In this document: piece by piece, positions 19,335-28,563 of the stretch
Layout: every line of letters starts with the position of its first letter
Numbering within the stretch: the first letter of the stretch is position 1
Assembly: GCF_003049705.1 (NCBI RefSeq)
Contig: NZ_PIRF01000004.1
Coordinates: forward strand, 62,001-126,000
DNA from: Campylobacter concisus
GTDB taxonomy: Bacteria > Campylobacterota > Campylobacteria > Campylobacterales > Campylobacteraceae
Reading direction: 5' to 3'
Length of the DNA stretch: 64,000 nucleotides
Program-made: the position numbers and the translations under genes
Notes under the pieces: model-generated
Seen by the model: only the letters and a program-made list of their open reading frames with translations
Told to the model about the DNA's origin: nothing
The model's database searches: none

Positions 19335-21173
19335 TTATTTTTTCTTATTGTCTTGTTTCTTATTTTGATCGCTTTGGATTTTTTCTAAATTTATATATCC
19401 CATTTCAACGAGTTTATTATAAATTTGAGCGATTTTTGGCCCAGCCGCACTTCCGCCATGGCCACCATGCTCGATAACCATTGTGATAACGTATTGCGGA
19501 TCTTCATAGGGCGCATATGTAGTCATCCATGCATGAGATCTTTGCAAATACGCCATATCCTCTTCTTTCATACGTTTCTTTTCAGTTTGAGAAATTCCAA
19601 CGACCTGGGCAGTACCGGTCTTTGCAGCAACTTTAACTAGGCTTCCAATAAAATGCCTATTTGCCGTGCCTCTTGGGTGATTTGCCACTTCATACATTGC
19701 ATGCCTAATGGCTGGTAACTGTGATTTTTCAAACGGTGTAAAAGCATCGTCTGTTGGCGTAAAATCAACATCCTTGCCATCAATGCTCTTTAAAAAATGT
19801 GGAGTCACGTTTAGCCCAGTTGCAAGGCCTGCTGTATATTTTGCTACTTGCATAGGCGTGACCAAGAAATTTCCCTGGCCGATAGAAGTAATGAGGGTCT
19901 CGCCTTGAAACCACGCTTTGCCATACTTTCTCATCTTCCACTCTCTACTTGGCAAAGTCCCCACAAACTCATTTGGCAAATCAACCTCTGTTTTTCTACC
20001 AAATCCCATACGCTCAAGTATCGGCACAATAGCGTCTATGCCGATCTTTTGACTACCTTTATAAAAATAATCATCACAGCTCTCTCTAATTGCCGTATTC
20101 ATATTAACATTTCCATGTCCGTGAGAGTTCCAGCAGCGGAATTTACGCCCTCCAAGCTCATACGAGCCACTGCAAAAAAAGCTATCATATTTACTCATGC
20201 CATTATCCAAAAACGCAAGCGCCATACCCATTTTTACGACAGAACCTGGCGGATAAAGGCCGTTTATTAGCTTGTTTGTGAAAGGATGATCGACGTTTTT
20301 TACAAGCTCTTCCCATTCAGGCTGAGAAATTCCAAGCACAAATGGGTTTAGATCGTACTCTGGAAAGCTACCAGCAGCTATGATAGCACCATCTTTTAGA
20401 CTCATAACTATGACGCTTCCTGCATCCTTACCAAAGACATCGGACACAAACTGCTGAAGCTCAAGATCGACTGCAAGCTTGATGTTTTGACTTTGTGGTG
20501 CTTGATAGTTTATCTGCTCGATCTCTTCATTTAAAGCATTTACCTTTATCTTTTTAAATCCCTGAATTCCTTGTAAGATCGGATTATAAAACCGCTCCAC
20601 ACCACTTCTTCCGATATAATTTGTAAGCTTTGTCAAAGGATCATTATCCATATCTTTTTGATTTGCCCTACCAACGTAGCCGATGATGTGAGAAGCCAGA
20701 TCGTTATACGGATAGTGGCGTTTTGAAGCGGGTCTTATCTCTAAATTTTCACGCAAAGAAAGTGATGCAAAAAATGGTAAAAATTTATCATAATCAATAA
20801 ATTCAACCACATTTATAAAATCTTGGTTATAAGCTGAGTCATTTTTTATGTATTCATTTTTAAGCTTTGTGACATTTAGATCGCTAAATAGTGAGCCAAT
20901 GTAAGCTAGCTCATCATCTAAAATTTTTACCTTTTTATTAGCACTTAAATGAGGTCTAATGGATACCGAAAAACCAAGACGATTAACAGCCATTGGCTTA
21001 TCATGTGCGTCAAAGATGATACCCCTAACTGGCGGAATATAAATAGTCTTTATCGCGTTTTGTTCTGCGATCTCGTTGTAGTAAGTATTTGAGTTGATGC
21101 TTAGATGATAAATTCGTCCCAAAAGTATAATCCAAAAAAGAGCGATCACACTAAAGACGATGCGCATCCTCAT
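19335..21173 (-). CDS. mrdA: penicillin-binding protein 2 (elongasome transpeptidase)
   Basis: Class B PBP that cross-links peptidoglycan during side-wall growth. The 612-residue protein has one N-terminal membrane helix (IVFSVIALFWIILLGRIYHL), a dimerisation domain (about 45-210) and the transpeptidase domain. The catalytic SxxK is in PPGSVVKMG and the KTG motif in AAKTGTAQ. The C-terminus is Lys/Gln-rich (QNKKQDNKKK). Its start overlaps the next gene by 4 nt; that upstream gene encodes a small membrane protein. Confidence 0.93.
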   Translation of the reverse strand: MRMRIVFSVIALFWIILLGRIYHLSINSNTYYNEIAEQNAIKTIYIPPVRGIIFDAHDKPMAVNRLGFSVSIRPHLSANKKVKILDDELAYIGSLFSDLNVTKLKNEYIKNDSAYNQDFINVVEFIDYDKFLPFFASLSLRENLEIRPASKRHYPYNDLASHIIGYVGRANQKDMDNDPLTKLTNYIGRSGVERFYNPILQGIQGFKKIKVNALNEEIEQINYQAPQSQNIKLAVDLELQQFVSDVFGKDAGSVIVMSLKDGAIIAAGSFPEYDLNPFVLGISQPEWEELVKNVDHPFTNKLINGLYPPGSVVKMGMALAFLDNGMSKYDSFFCSGSYELGGRKFRCWNSHGHGNVNMNTAIRESCDDYFYKGSQKIGIDAIVPILERMGFGRKTEVDLPNEFVGTLPSREWKMRKYGKAWFQGETLITSIGQGNFLVTPMQVAKYTAGLATGLNVTPHFLKSIDGKDVDFTPTDDAFTPFEKSQLPAIRHAMYEVANHPRGTANRHFIGSLVKVAAKTGTAQVVGISQTEKKRMKEEDMAYLQRSHAWMTTYAPYEDPQYVITMVIEHGGHGGSAAGPKIAQIYNKLVEMGYINLEKIQSDQNKKQDNKKK

Positions 21174-21673
21174 AGCACTTTATCCCTAAAAAGAACAATA
21201 GCAAGGATACTTTCAAATGCTATAAAAAATAGATATTCAGTCGAAAATGCTAAATTTTGCTCATTTAAAACGTAAGCAAATAGGTTATTTACAAGAAATG
21301 TTAAAGTATATCCAGCTGCTACAAAGATGATAAGTAGGCAGTTTCGCCACTTCATCGTGGTATATAGCCAGTCTAAAATAAAATTATAAAAAAGCAAAAA
21401 TGCAATAATCGTTGAAAAAAGATGAAATCCATGAATTTGCTCAGCAAATATTATAAAAATTATCGCAAAGTACCAATTGTGCTTAAACTCGTCGTATTGC
21501 TTTTGTTTTCTTGAATACTCCAAAATCATATAAGTAAAAAAAATGCCAATGAGTGGTGGCAAAAAGCCAAATTGCGTAGTTGCGATCTCGTATGAGAATA
21601 AAAAAACAGCCCACCAAAATTCTTTAAAAATTTTAATATCTAAGCTGCTTATGGTTTGCATTTTATCTACCAA
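21170..21673 (-). CDS. small integral membrane protein, possible MreD-like elongasome partner
   Basis: A 167-residue protein made almost wholly of five or so hydrophobic helices, ending just inside mrdA (4-nt overlap). It begins in the end of engB. Its size, topology and position immediately before mrdA resemble MreD, but I cannot see a decisive motif, so this is only suggested. An equivalent membrane gene lies between the PBP and engB genes in C. jejuni. Confidence 0.7.
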   Translation of the reverse strand: MVDKMQTISSLDIKIFKEFWWAVFLFSYEIATTQFGFLPPLIGIFFTYMILEYSRKQKQYDEFKHNWYFAIIFIIFAEQIHGFHLFSTIIAFLLFYNFILDWLYTTMKWRNCLLIIFVAAGYTLTFLVNNLFAYVLNEQNLAFSTEYLFFIAFESILAIVLFRDKVL

Positions 21674-22277
21674 GAGCGTTATTTATGATAGCTTCTCTAG
21701 CCTTTTCGATACCGCTTTTATTAAGAGTTGAGACCAAGATGCCGCTTGGATCAAATTTCATTACCGCACTCTTTTGGCTTTGATTTAGCTTATCGCTTTT
21801 TGTATATAAATTTAAAATTTTCTGATCAGCTCTTAAAAAGCTTTTTAGATAAGCATCCACATTTACGTCTATATCTAAATCAAAATGCCTAGCATCAATT
21901 AGATGTATAAAAAGTCTAATGTCGCTTCTAAATTTCAAAAACTCATCTAAATTTTTACGCCATTCATCATGCTTTGTTTTTGCCACTTTTGCATAGCCAA
22001 AGCCTGGCAAATCAACCAAAATGAGCTTAAATTTATCTTTTTCTTCCTGCTCATCTTTTTGCTCACAAAACTCGGCCTCAAAGAAATTTATAAGCTGAGT
22101 TTTACCAGGAGTCGATGAGCTTTTGGCTAGGTTTTTTTGGTTTACAAGTGTATTTATGAGGCTGCTTTTACCAACATTTGATCTACCTAAAAAGACGACT
22201 TCGCTTGTTACGAAACTTGGAGCCTCTTTTATACTTGGACTTGATGTGATAAATTTAGCACCTAGTGGCCTTATCAC
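21663..22277 (-). CDS. engB: ribosome biogenesis GTP-binding protein YsxC/EngB
   Basis: Essential GTPase acting in 50S subunit assembly. The 204-residue protein shows G1 GRSNVGKSS (about 31-39), the switch region SSTPGKTQ, G3 DLPGFGYAKV and a G4-like TKSDKL (standard TKxD). Length and motif order are typical. It begins 4 nt inside lptA and ends 11 nt inside the following membrane gene. Confidence 0.95.
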   Translation of the reverse strand: MIRPLGAKFITSSPSIKEAPSFVTSEVVFLGRSNVGKSSLINTLVNQKNLAKSSSTPGKTQLINFFEAEFCEQKDEQEEKDKFKLILVDLPGFGYAKVAKTKHDEWRKNLDEFLKFRSDIRLFIHLIDARHFDLDIDVNVDAYLKSFLRADQKILNLYTKSDKLNQSQKSAVMKFDPSGILVSTLNKSGIEKAREAIINNALGR

Positions 22278-22750
22278 TTATCTTTTTCCTCTACCTGAAA
22301 GATAAACTTAACAGGCTTTTTTTCATCACTATTTACACTATATGTGCCATCTTTTTGATTAACAACTATCTTTTCACCATAAACATTCTTATCAGTTTCT
22401 ACTTCATGCAAATAGCCATTTCCACTAACAGTATAGATCTGTTTTGCTGGCTCGTATGTAAGAGTATTGCCTTTGCCGTCGTAGTGCTTATCTTTTATAA
22501 AAATTTTTGCTCTAGCATTGCCAGTGGCCACATATTTTATAGGCTGGCGTTTTTTGTCAAAATAGACAACCACTTTGTCTGCCTTAAGCTCATCAAATGA
22601 GCCCTTTTTGATATTTACATTACCTATAAATTCACTAGTTTGTTTATTCTCATCCGCAAAAAAATCATTTGATGTGATTTCAACTTGCTCTGCATTTAAA
22701 AATGTAAAACCCAATATCACCGCTAAAATCGCTGATTTTCTTCTACCCAT
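22274..22750 (-). CDS. lptA: LPS transport periplasmic protein LptA (OstA-like)
   Basis: Periplasmic bridge protein of LPS transport. The 158-residue product has a signal peptide (SAILAVILGFTFLNA, cut before EQVEI) and the OstA/LptA jellyroll pattern: VEITSNDFFADENK, FIGNVNIKKGSFDELKADKVVVYF, YDGKGNTLTYEPAKQ. It overlaps lptC by 28 nt upstream and engB by 4 nt downstream, within the leftward operon. Confidence 0.87.
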   Translation of the reverse strand: MGRRKSAILAVILGFTFLNAEQVEITSNDFFADENKQTSEFIGNVNIKKGSFDELKADKVVVYFDKKRQPIKYVATGNARAKIFIKDKHYDGKGNTLTYEPAKQIYTVSGNGYLHEVETDKNVYGEKIVVNQKDGTYSVNSDEKKPVKFIFQVEEKDK

Positions 22751-23250
22751 GCCCTTAACCCTTTTACCTGCGTTTGTTTTTTGCCAAGATCATAGCTTCC
22801 ACTCTCACCCAGTGCCTTATCATTATTTCTTATGAGCGTGAAATTTGCTTCAGATCTTACTATTTTTGTTTTTGTTCCATATATCACTTCGTCACTTATA
22901 AATCTCAAACTATCGTTGTTTTCATAGTTCGCATTCTTTTGAAAGATGATTTCATCATTTTGTGAGATTGCTTTGTCTGAGCTTAAAAAATGTTTTAAAT
23001 TTCCTCTTAAAATTTTTGCCTTAAAACTCAAAAACTCATCTTTATCATTGTATCTATTTAGCTCGTCAGCCTCGTATACTCCGCTTATTTTCGTGGAATT
23101 TATCTCATAATCTATCACATCATTTATCTGCATATTTGATATCTTTGTGTCGATCTTTAAAACATTTGCAAGGTATGGATCTTGAGCTGCCAAAAATATC
23201 ATCACGACACTAAAAATAGCCACGACGAAGTAGAAAATTTTTACAACCAA
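22723..23250 (-). CDS. lptC: LPS export protein LptC
   Basis: Single-helix inner-membrane protein linking the LptBFG transporter to LptA. The 175-residue protein starts with a membrane helix (IFYFVVAIFSVVMIFLAAQDP) followed by a beta-rich periplasmic domain (INDVIDYEINSTKISGVYEADELNRY). Sequence conservation in LptC is low, so the call rests on topology, length and position between kdsC and lptA, which is the common order. Confidence 0.82.
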   Translation of the reverse strand: MVVKIFYFVVAIFSVVMIFLAAQDPYLANVLKIDTKISNMQINDVIDYEINSTKISGVYEADELNRYNDKDEFLSFKAKILRGNLKHFLSSDKAISQNDEIIFQKNANYENNDSLRFISDEVIYGTKTKIVRSEANFTLIRNNDKALGESGSYDLGKKQTQVKGLRAWVEENQRF

Positions 23251-23729
23251 CGCTTAGACCACTCGTCATATAAATTTTCTGATTTTATGATCATCTCGAT
23301 CATCTCTCTAACCGCGCCATTGCCACCTTTGTGCTTTAGCTTTGTCTTTACATCAAGCTCTTTAATGGCATCTTTTGGCTTAAAGCTCCATGCAACTGCG
23401 TCTAAAATTTTATAGTCGTTGTAGTCATCGCCGATGGCTGCTGCGTTTTTAAAGCTAAGCCCTTCAAATTTTAATATCTCGCTTGCCACTTCAAATTTAT
23501 CGCTAACGCCTTGATAGACGTGATTTATCTTTAGATCTTCAGCTCTTCGCTCAACGATGGCTGACTTTCTACCTGTAATGATAGCTACCTTTTTGCCAAG
23601 TTTTAGCCAGCTTTCTATCGCGTAGCCATCTTTTACATCAAAAAATTTAAGCTCTTCGCCGTTTGCATTATAGATGATCTTGCCATCAGTCAGGCAGCCA
23701 TCAACATCTAAAAATATAATCTCTATCAT
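23241..23729 (-). CDS. kdsC: 3-deoxy-D-manno-octulosonate 8-phosphate phosphatase
   Basis: HAD-type phosphatase releasing Kdo for LPS core synthesis. The 162-residue protein has motif I FLDVDGCLTDGK, motif II ITGRKSAIVE and motif IV AIGDDYND, with no cap domain, as in KdsC. The neighbours lptC and lptA serve the same outer-membrane pathway. Confidence 0.93.
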   Translation of the reverse strand: MIEIIFLDVDGCLTDGKIIYNANGEELKFFDVKDGYAIESWLKLGKKVAIITGRKSAIVERRAEDLKINHVYQGVSDKFEVASEILKFEGLSFKNAAAIGDDYNDYKILDAVAWSFKPKDAIKELDVKTKLKHKGGNGAVREMIEMIIKSENLYDEWSKRWL

Positions 23730-24313
23730 AAAACACCCTTTGTGCTTGGCGTGCCAATCCTTGCGTTTTTAGCAAGTGCTCTACGAAGTGCTACAGCAAA
23801 TGATTTAAATGTTGCTTCGATGATGTGGTGAGTGTTTTTACCGCGAATTTGATTTAGATGAAGAGTGATGGCTGAATTTATAGCAACTGCCCTAAAAAAT
23901 TCCTCCACAAGCTCAGTGTCAAACTCCCCTACTTTAGCGTTTTGGTTAAAATTTTCATATACGAGGTAGGCTCTATTGCTAAGATCTAGCGCGCAAAAAA
24001 CAGCCGCCTCATCCATAACAACGCTTGCCTCGCCAAATCTCTCAACACCACTTAAAGGATACAAGGCCTCTTTTAAAAGCTGACCCAAAACTATGCCTAC
24101 ATCCTCAACGCTGTGGTGAAAATCCACATGCGTGTCGCCCTTGCATGAAATTTCAAGATCAAGCAAAGAATGCTTTGTAAAAGCTTCAAGCATATGGTCA
24201 AAAAAGCCAATGCCAGTATCTACCTTTGCAATACCAGAGCCATAAATTTTAAGCTTCATTGAGATTTGTGTCTCTTTTGTATTTCTAGTTAGCTCTAAAA
24301 TTTCTTCTCTCAC
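23726..24313 (-). CDS. hisB: imidazoleglycerol-phosphate dehydratase
   Basis: Sixth step of histidine biosynthesis. The 195-residue monofunctional enzyme has the manganese-binding repeats GFFDHMLEAFTKHS and DVHFHHSVEDVG-type sequence (here HVDFHHSVEDVG) and the second set NTHHIIEATFKSFA. It lies apart from other his genes, between rlpA and kdsC, and overlaps kdsC by 4 nt. Confidence 0.95.
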   Translation of the reverse strand: MREEILELTRNTKETQISMKLKIYGSGIAKVDTGIGFFDHMLEAFTKHSLLDLEISCKGDTHVDFHHSVEDVGIVLGQLLKEALYPLSGVERFGEASVVMDEAAVFCALDLSNRAYLVYENFNQNAKVGEFDTELVEEFFRAVAINSAITLHLNQIRGKNTHHIIEATFKSFAVALRRALAKNARIGTPSTKGVL

Positions 24314-24316
24314 GCC

Positions 24317-25189
24317 CTAACCTCTTACTATAAATGCACCTTGGAATTTACCGCTTCTTGCATAATCCCTAGCCTCGTCCTCACTTCTAAAGCCATTTAA
24401 AAATACCCTATAAATGGTCGAGCCATCTATAGTAAATGTCCTAACTACCGACTTGTAACCATCTATGCTTTGATGCTCTCTTTGATATCTGTTTGCGCCC
24501 TCAAGGTTTTTAAATGAGCCAATTTGCACCATAAAATCTCCACCTACGACTCGTTGCTCTGACGAAATAATAATGCCTCCAGTTGGAGCTGTCGGAGAGA
24601 CTGGATTTGGCACTTTTATGCCAGTGCTTGTCGGTTTTGCTTGAGTGTTAATGCTTGCAACAGCATTTATATCTTCATTAAAGCCTATGACTTCCATACT
24701 GACTGGAGCTGTGCCTGTACCGATAATATCAAGTTTAGTTGCAGCCGCCTTTGAAAGGTCTAAAACTCTATCAGCCACAAAAGGTCCACGATCATTTACG
24801 CGAACAATGACGCTTTTTTGATTTCTTAAATTTGTTACTTTAAGGATCGTATTCATCGGCAAAGTTTTGTGTGCTGCAGTCATGTTGTACATATTATAAA
24901 TTTCGCCGTTTGAGGTTGTTTTACCGTGAAAATTTGGACCATACCAGCTTGCTGTACCACTTGCCCTATCACCCACACTTACAACGGTTGGGTAGTATGT
25001 TTTGCCATTTATCGTGTAAGGTCTCATTGTTGCTTTTTGGATAGAAGCTGAATTGTTGCCCTTTACATTAGTTGGGCCACTTGGTGTAAATGGTGCTCCA
25101 CTCCAAGAGCAACCAGTAACTAAAAGAGTAAAACTTAGCCCTATATAAAATTTTAGGCTCTTATGGTATGACAATATTTGCTCCAACAT
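24317..25189 (-). CDS. rlpA: RlpA-like septal/peptidoglycan lipoprotein with SPOR domain
   Basis: A 290-residue outer-membrane lipoprotein. The lipobox is LLVTGC (Cys26 region) after a hydrophobic stretch. A double-psi beta-barrel domain follows (ASGTASWYGPNFHGKTTSNGE, then TLPMNTILKVTN and VRVNDRGPF), then a Pro/Thr-rich linker and a C-terminal SPOR domain (DFMVQIGSFKNLEGA...YRVFLNGFRSEDEA) that binds denuded glycan at septa. The start overlaps the end of the mltD-like gene by 29 nt. Confidence 0.92.
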   Translation of the reverse strand: MLEQILSYHKSLKFYIGLSFTLLVTGCSWSGAPFTPSGPTNVKGNNSASIQKATMRPYTINGKTYYPTVVSVGDRASGTASWYGPNFHGKTTSNGEIYNMYNMTAAHKTLPMNTILKVTNLRNQKSVIVRVNDRGPFVADRVLDLSKAAATKLDIIGTGTAPVSMEVIGFNEDINAVASINTQAKPTSTGIKVPNPVSPTAPTGGIIISSEQRVVGGDFMVQIGSFKNLEGANRYQREHQSIDGYKSVVRTFTIDGSTIYRVFLNGFRSEDEARDYARSGKFQGAFIVRG

Positions 25190-26393
25190 TTAAATTTGAA
25201 CTAGCAAAAGAATTTGCATCTTTTAAATCTTTTTCGCTCACATTAAATTTTTTAGATAAAGAAGCTATCGTATCACCAGTTTGGACTATATAGTTTTGAG
25301 ATTTATTTTGTGCGGAAAATGGAATAATTAGTTTTTGATTATAGCTTACGGCATTTGTACTAAGCTCGTTGTAGTCCTTGATCGCTCTATGACTAACACC
25401 TGTTTTTTTAGAGATAGAAAGTAATGTTTCGCCTTTTTTTACAACATAGGTATAAAAATTATTTTTACCGTTAAATGGCTTGAAATTTTCTGCAAAAAGC
25501 TGTTTTTTATTTTCAGGGATATAAACATAATAATCTTTTAGAGTTGGCGGAGTAAATACAAATTTTAAATGCGGATTGTTATTTTTCATCTTTTTTGTAC
25601 TAAGGCCGATACTATCGCCTATTTGAGCTAAATTTGTACCGCCAGGTACTTTTACTTTTACAAGCTTTAGTCCTCCATTTATGTTCAATAAAGATGAATC
25701 TTTAGACATCAAGAAGTCTGCGTCTTTTGCAGTATATGCTGCTCTTAAAATTTTAATAACAAAATTTCTAGTTTCGGCTGGAAGGTATTTTTTCTCTGCG
25801 TCAAGAAGCGTTACAAGGTCATCTGTACCAGCTTTTTGTATAGCTCTTTTTAAGGCTCCATCGCCGCAGTTATAGGCCATAGCTGCTAGATACCACTTAC
25901 CAAATTGATTTTTAAGCGACTTTAGATAATTTGTTGCTGCAACAGTAGACTCTACTGGATCTTTTCTCTCATCGACATACTGTCCTACCTTTAGACCATG
26001 CAGTCTAGCCGTTTGCTCCATAAACTGCCACATGCCAGTAGCTTTTGCGTTTGAGACTGTGTGATTTGAAAAGCCTGATTCTATCATAGCTAGATAAAAG
26101 AATGACTCAGGTACGCCTGATTTTTTGATCTGCTCTTTTACCATCGGTATATACATATAACCATTTTTTAGAGCTTCTGTAAATGTTTCAAGTTGTGATT
26201 GTTTGATACCTTGCCTCATCCTTGCATAGTGAGAAGTCTTCATAAAGCTAGCGTCAATATCCAGCTCTTTTAAAATTTTTACCTGAGTGTCGTATGAGCT
26301 TTTTTCAGGCGTATTTGCTAGTAGTAAGGTACTACATGCAAACATTAAAAATATTTTAAGCATTGCTTTCATTTCTATCCTTTTTCGTGTCAA
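25161..26393 (-). CDS. mltD: membrane-bound lytic transglycosylase D-like protein with LysM repeats
   Basis: A 410-residue exported transglycosylase. Signal peptide (MLKIFLMFACSTLLLANTPE) is followed by the family 1 catalytic domain with Glu in FYLAMIESGFSNH and the supporting KATGMWQFM and AYNCGDGALKRA motifs. Two LysM modules lie at the C-terminus (FYTYVVKKGETLLSISKKTG and NYIVQTGDTIASLSKKFN). The first in-frame codons could begin at MKAMLKIF nearer the signal peptide, so the start may lie 7 residues later. Confidence 0.9.
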   Translation of the reverse strand: MTRKRIEMKAMLKIFLMFACSTLLLANTPEKSSYDTQVKILKELDIDASFMKTSHYARMRQGIKQSQLETFTEALKNGYMYIPMVKEQIKKSGVPESFFYLAMIESGFSNHTVSNAKATGMWQFMEQTARLHGLKVGQYVDERKDPVESTVAATNYLKSLKNQFGKWYLAAMAYNCGDGALKRAIQKAGTDDLVTLLDAEKKYLPAETRNFVIKILRAAYTAKDADFLMSKDSSLLNINGGLKLVKVKVPGGTNLAQIGDSIGLSTKKMKNNNPHLKFVFTPPTLKDYYVYIPENKKQLFAENFKPFNGKNNFYTYVVKKGETLLSISKKTGVSHRAIKDYNELSTNAVSYNQKLIIPFSAQNKSQNYIVQTGDTIASLSKKFNVSEKDLKDANSFASSNLNVGANIVIP

Positions 26394-26436
26394 AACTTAA
26401 GATGCTAGCATCTTAAACAAGTGCAACGCTCAAAAT

Positions 26437-27222
26437 TTAAGCAAAGCACTTAAACAACCTTTTGGCATTATTTGAAGTTTTTTCACAAACAACTTCAAAC
26501 TCAAGGTTTAAAATTTCAGCTATCTTTTTAGCAACAAATGTCGTAAACGCCGGCTCATTTCTCTTGCCGCGATTTGGTTCTGGCGTGAGATAAGGAGCGT
26601 CAGTTTCAATAACTATCCTATCAAATGGGATTTTTGGCAAAATTTCGACTAAATTTTTAGCATTTTTAAATGTTAAAACACCGCCTATACCAAAGTAAAA
26701 ATTCCCAAATTTACAAAGCTCTAAAAGAAGTGGCGAAGCATTATAACAGTGCAAAATCGCTCCAGCTTCAAGCTTTGATGCATACTCTTTTAAGATATTA
26801 AAAGAGTCCTCATTAGCCTCCCTAATGTGAAGAATAACGGGTTTTTTTAACTCAACAGCCAAATCAAGTTGAGCTAAAAAAATACGTTTTTGATCCTCTT
26901 TTTCTTTTATCTTTTCATTTTCATCTTTTGGCAAGCGAAAGTAGTCAAGACCGCATTCACCAATCGCCACACACTTTTCATCTTTAGCAAAATTCCTTAA
27001 AATTTCAATACTAAAACTCTCTTTATCATATGGATGAACTCCAGCGGCAAAGAAAATGTCAGAATTTTCACGCGCTATTTTAGCCGCTTTTGGTAAATCA
27101 TTGATATCAGCTCCAGGGATAATAAAGCCTTTTAGCCCTAAATTTCTAGCTTCACCTAAAATTTTATCAAGGTCAGGATCATAAACTTTACTATCCAAAT
27201 GACAATGCGTATCTATAATCAT
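26437..27222 (-). CDS. tatD: TatD family metal-dependent DNase/hydrolase
   Basis: A 261-residue TIM-barrel metal hydrolase. It shows the entry motif DTHCHLDSKVYD, the conserved AIGECGLDYFR, the HIREA and HCYNAS segments and ETDAPYLTPEP near the end. Family members act as 3'-5' DNases and proofreading enzymes. It overlaps the GGDEF regulator gene by 4 nt. Confidence 0.93.
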   Translation of the reverse strand: MIIDTHCHLDSKVYDPDLDKILGEARNLGLKGFIIPGADINDLPKAAKIARENSDIFFAAGVHPYDKESFSIEILRNFAKDEKCVAIGECGLDYFRLPKDENEKIKEKEDQKRIFLAQLDLAVELKKPVILHIREANEDSFNILKEYASKLEAGAILHCYNASPLLLELCKFGNFYFGIGGVLTFKNAKNLVEILPKIPFDRIVIETDAPYLTPEPNRGKRNEPAFTTFVAKKIAEILNLEFEVVCEKTSNNAKRLFKCFA

Positions 27223-28475
27223 AAAGCTATTTCTACTCTGTTTCTACCATTTTCTTTTGCGGTGTAAAGTGCTGAATCGCAAGCCTCAAGCATATCGTCT
27301 ATCTCGCAATGCCCATTGCCAAAAGATACACCTATTGATATAGTAACTTTTACTTTTTCCTTTTTTATAGTTACTTTATTTTCAGCTACTTTGGCTCGTA
27401 AATTTACAAAAAATTTAACAGCTTCTTCTTTATTTATTTTTTTAAGGACAACGCAAAATTCTTCGCCGCCAAATCTAGCAACAATATCACTTCCTTTTGT
27501 ATTGTCATTTAAAATTTTTGCGATTGATTTTAGTACCCTATCTCCACCATCATGGCCATATGTATCATTTATCTTCTTAAAATAATCAACATCAATCATT
27601 GCAAAAGCGTAAGGCTCATTAGTCTCTTCAGCTATTTGGACATACTCTTCTACGTCAGAATAAAAAAATCTTCTATTATAAACTCCGGTCAAGAAGTCAC
27701 GATTTGCAAAATTTGCTATCTTATTTATATTTTCCATTGCTTCAATCGTATTATTAACACGACATATTAGCTCTTCTTTTGAAAATGGTTTTGCTATAAA
27801 ATCGCTCGCACCATTTTTTAAAAATATTGATGCGTCAGTCTTTTCGCTAGGAGATGTCATAACGATTACGCCAAGGCTATTTTTATCTTTTTCTTTTCTA
27901 ACCTCTTTTAAAACTTCAAGGCCATCTTTTACTGGCATTCTATAATCAGTTATTATAAGATTTATATCGGGATTATCTGCAAAATAACTCATTGCCTCTT
28001 CGCCATGAGCCGCAGCCAAAACTTTAAACTGAAGGCTAGTTAATATCTTTTTTATCATATTTCTAAAAGGGAGCGAGTCTTCAACAACCAAAACCTTGTA
28101 TTGTCTATTTTTGCTCAGTCTATTTATCATTTGAAAGATATAGTTGATATCGTCCATATTTCCTTTATAAACATAATCAACAATATCTTTATTTATAAAA
28201 TTTTGCCTTGTTTCATCATCAATGCTACCTGTTAAAACGATAGCCGAAAGTCCTTTGGAGAGTGCATAATCAACGATCTCGCCATTTGGAGCATCTGGCA
28301 AATTTAAATCCAAAATAGTCATAAAATAATCTTTATCATGCTCATTAATTAGCATTTGAGCCTCGGCAAAACTATATGCGACATCAATTGCCATCTCATC
28401 AATAGTCTTTTCCATCTGCATAACAATCAGCTTTGCTAACGCCTTATTATCATCAACTACAAGGATTCTTTCCAT
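27219..28475 (-). CDS. cbrR: REC-REC-GGDEF response regulator (CbrR-like)
   Basis: A 418-residue cytoplasmic signalling protein: receiver 1 (phospho-acceptor Asp56 in ILDLNLPD), receiver 2 (Asp177 in IITDYRMP), then a diguanylate cyclase domain with DVDYFKKINDTYGHDGGD and GGEEF at 336-340. The usual inhibitory RxxD five residues before GG(D/E)EF is KGSD here, so product inhibition may be lost. The architecture and tatD-recN neighbours match CbrR of C. jejuni, named for bile resistance. It has no sensor kinase beside it. Confidence 0.88.
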   Translation of the reverse strand: MERILVVDDNKALAKLIVMQMEKTIDEMAIDVAYSFAEAQMLINEHDKDYFMTILDLNLPDAPNGEIVDYALSKGLSAIVLTGSIDDETRQNFINKDIVDYVYKGNMDDINYIFQMINRLSKNRQYKVLVVEDSLPFRNMIKKILTSLQFKVLAAAHGEEAMSYFADNPDINLIITDYRMPVKDGLEVLKEVRKEKDKNSLGVIVMTSPSEKTDASIFLKNGASDFIAKPFSKEELICRVNNTIEAMENINKIANFANRDFLTGVYNRRFFYSDVEEYVQIAEETNEPYAFAMIDVDYFKKINDTYGHDGGDRVLKSIAKILNDNTKGSDIVARFGGEEFCVVLKKINKEEAVKFFVNLRAKVAENKVTIKKEKVKVTISIGVSFGNGHCEIDDMLEACDSALYTAKENGRNRVEIAL

Positions 28476-28563
28476 ATTATTCCTACAAAAATTTTTATCA
28501 AATTAGTGGCGATTTTATCAAATAAATTTATTTATAAAGCTTAAATTAATAATTTAAATTAAG

